Positions 5,830-6,596 of a stretch of DNA of 6,596 nt are shown in pieces (position 1 is the stretch's first letter; every line of letters begins with the position of its first letter). A program made the translations under genes and the position numbers. The notes under the pieces were generated by a model, which ran no database searches, was not told the origin of the DNA, and was given only the letters and a program-made list of their open reading frames with translations. Source of the DNA: Deltaproteobacteria bacterium (GTDB lineage: Bacteria; Myxococcota_A; Bradymonadia; UBA7976; VGTA01). The stretch lies in NCBI GenBank assembly GCA_016874875.1, contig VGTA01000185.1:1-6596 (forward strand), written 5' to 3'.

Positions 5830-6596
5830 TTAGGGGGGCAGGCCGCCCCAGCCGCGCGCGTTCTTGCGGACTCGCCAGCGCGTGAGGTAGAGGCGCCACT
5901 TGTTGAGGCGGCGGCGCCAGGGGTGGGCGTCCTTGGTGGTGGGGTGCCACTGGTGGAGCATGGTCGCCGCCGGGGAGACCCAGGCGGCGGTGAGGCCGTG
6001 GCGGAGCGCGCGGGCGCGCATGTCGTCGTCCTCGGCGCCCCAGTGCTCAAAGCCCTCGTCGTAGCCGCGGGCGTGGAAGAAGAACTCGCGCGGGGCGCAC
6101 TGGCAAGCCCCCGTGCCCTGCGTGGGGCGCTCGGCGCAGAGGGCGCGCAGGCGCTCGTAGTCGCCGCGCTCCCACCGCGCCAGCCCCGCCGCCTCGGGGA
6201 GGTCGAGGCAGCGCGAGAAGAGGATGAGCCCGCGCCCCTGCGCGCCGCGCGCCTCCCAGGCGCCGTGGTGGCGCAGGAGCTCGGCGACGAAATTGGGCGA
6301 GAAGATCATGTCCACGTCGGTGCAGAGGAGGTAGCGCCCGCGCGCCACGCGCAGCCCGCAGTTGAGCGCGCGCGACCGGTTCCACAGCCCCCCCGCCTCC
6401 ACCCGCGTCACCCGCGCCCCGTGCGCCGCCGCCGCCCGCGCGATGTCCTCGCGGTGGACCGGGCCGCTGCCGTAGTCCACGAGCACCACCTCGAGCGCCT
6501 CGGGCGCCACGCCCTCCTGCCAGCGGAGCGAGCGGAGGCAGTTGGCGAGGCGCTCGCCGCTCCTGTCGCGAATCGGGATAATGGCGCTGAGCGCCG
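5830..6596 (-). CDS. GT-A (family 2-type) glycosyltransferase, N-terminus beyond window
   Basis: The frame gives 254 visible residues plus the stop and is still open at the right edge, so only a short N-terminal piece is probably missing. The first visible residues (LSAIIPIRDRSGERLANCL) are the typical opening strand and helix of a family 2 glycosyltransferase. VDYGSG (39-44) is the nucleotide-binding DxGS-type motif. CTDVDMIF holds the metal-binding DxD motif (D93, D95), and GYDEGFEHWGAEDDDM (177-192) is the acceptor/catalytic block of the galactosyltransferase C-terminal (Glyco_transf_7C) type. The enzyme would move a sugar from a nucleotide donor to an unknown acceptor. The C-terminus is basic (RRRLNKWRLYLTRWRVRKN) and might touch membrane. 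No transmembrane segment is visible. It is convergent with the flagellin, with 55 bp between the stops, so flagellin glycosylation is possible but unproven. A GTG at 6510 opens a shorter frame, but the conserved N-terminus lies upstream of it. Confidence 0.92.
   Translation of the reverse strand, partial: ALSAIIPIRDRSGERLANCLRSLRWQEGVAPEALEVVLVDYGSGPVHREDIARAAAAHGARVTRVEAGGLWNRSRALNCGLRVARGRYLLCTDVDMIFSPNFVAELLRHHGAWEARGAQGRGLILFSRCLDLPEAAGLARWERGDYERLRALCAERPTQGTGACQCAPREFFFHARGYDEGFEHWGAEDDDMRARALRHGLTAAWVSPAATMLHQWHPTTKDAHPWRRRLNKWRLYLTRWRVRKNARGWGGLPP

Noticed and set aside
5835..5849. GGGGC/GCCCC hairpin as a flagellin terminator
   Set aside because: The stem is only 5 bp, lies inside the glycosyltransferase coding end, and has no T-tract on either strand.
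3960..6050. A 696-residue open frame on the minus strand across the flagellin gene
   Set aside because: It is antisense to the flagellin gene. Its product is low-complexity (rich in Val, His, Ala, Arg and Gly), as expected when GC-rich codons are read backwards. It also runs through the 17-bp repeats and matches no family I know.

Overview
The window is a very GC-rich stretch of bacterial chromosome, with G or C in nearly all third codon positions. It carries four protein genes, two of them cut by the window edges. The bacterial-type glutaminyl-tRNA synthetase shows that Gln-tRNA is charged directly. With the flagellin and the high GC, this suits a motile Gram-negative-type bacterium, perhaps a Myxococcota/Bradymonadota-like or other high-GC proteobacterial lineage. 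That placement is inference; the window has no rRNA or other firm taxonomic marker.

Layout from left to right. (1) Positions 1-2046, minus strand: a large protein with an N-terminal CpXC-like zinc-binding region, a low-complexity linker with a 4-residue repeat (SAGL), a long domain I do not recognise, and a second 4-residue repeat (DEGL) running off the left edge. (2) Positions 2105-3853, minus strand: glnS, 58 bp upstream of gene 1 and probably cotranscribed with it. (3) Positions 3854-4064: a divergent intergenic region holding the promoters, with a hairpin that puts the flagellin Shine-Dalgarno sequence in its loop. (4) Positions 4065-5774, plus strand: a flagellin whose variable surface region is replaced by a HExxH zinc metallopeptidase, which makes it a proteolytic flagellin (flagellinolysin). 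(5) Positions 5762-5825: a 17-bp tandem repeat built on the flagellin stop codon. (6) Positions 5830-6596, minus strand: a family-2-type glycosyltransferase convergent with the flagellin and running off the right edge.

The main biological system is the enzymatic flagellin. The conserved ends that polymerise into the filament are complete, and the peptidase between them carries its zinc-binding and catalytic residues, so the filament would display many copies of a protease on its surface. The neighbouring glycosyltransferase might modify this flagellin, and the hairpin over its ribosome binding site might be a CsrA-type control site; both are hypotheses. A second theme is recent short tandem duplication. 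12-bp units are duplicated or expanded in frame at four places in the two left-hand genes, and a 17-bp unit is expanded at the flagellin stop codon.
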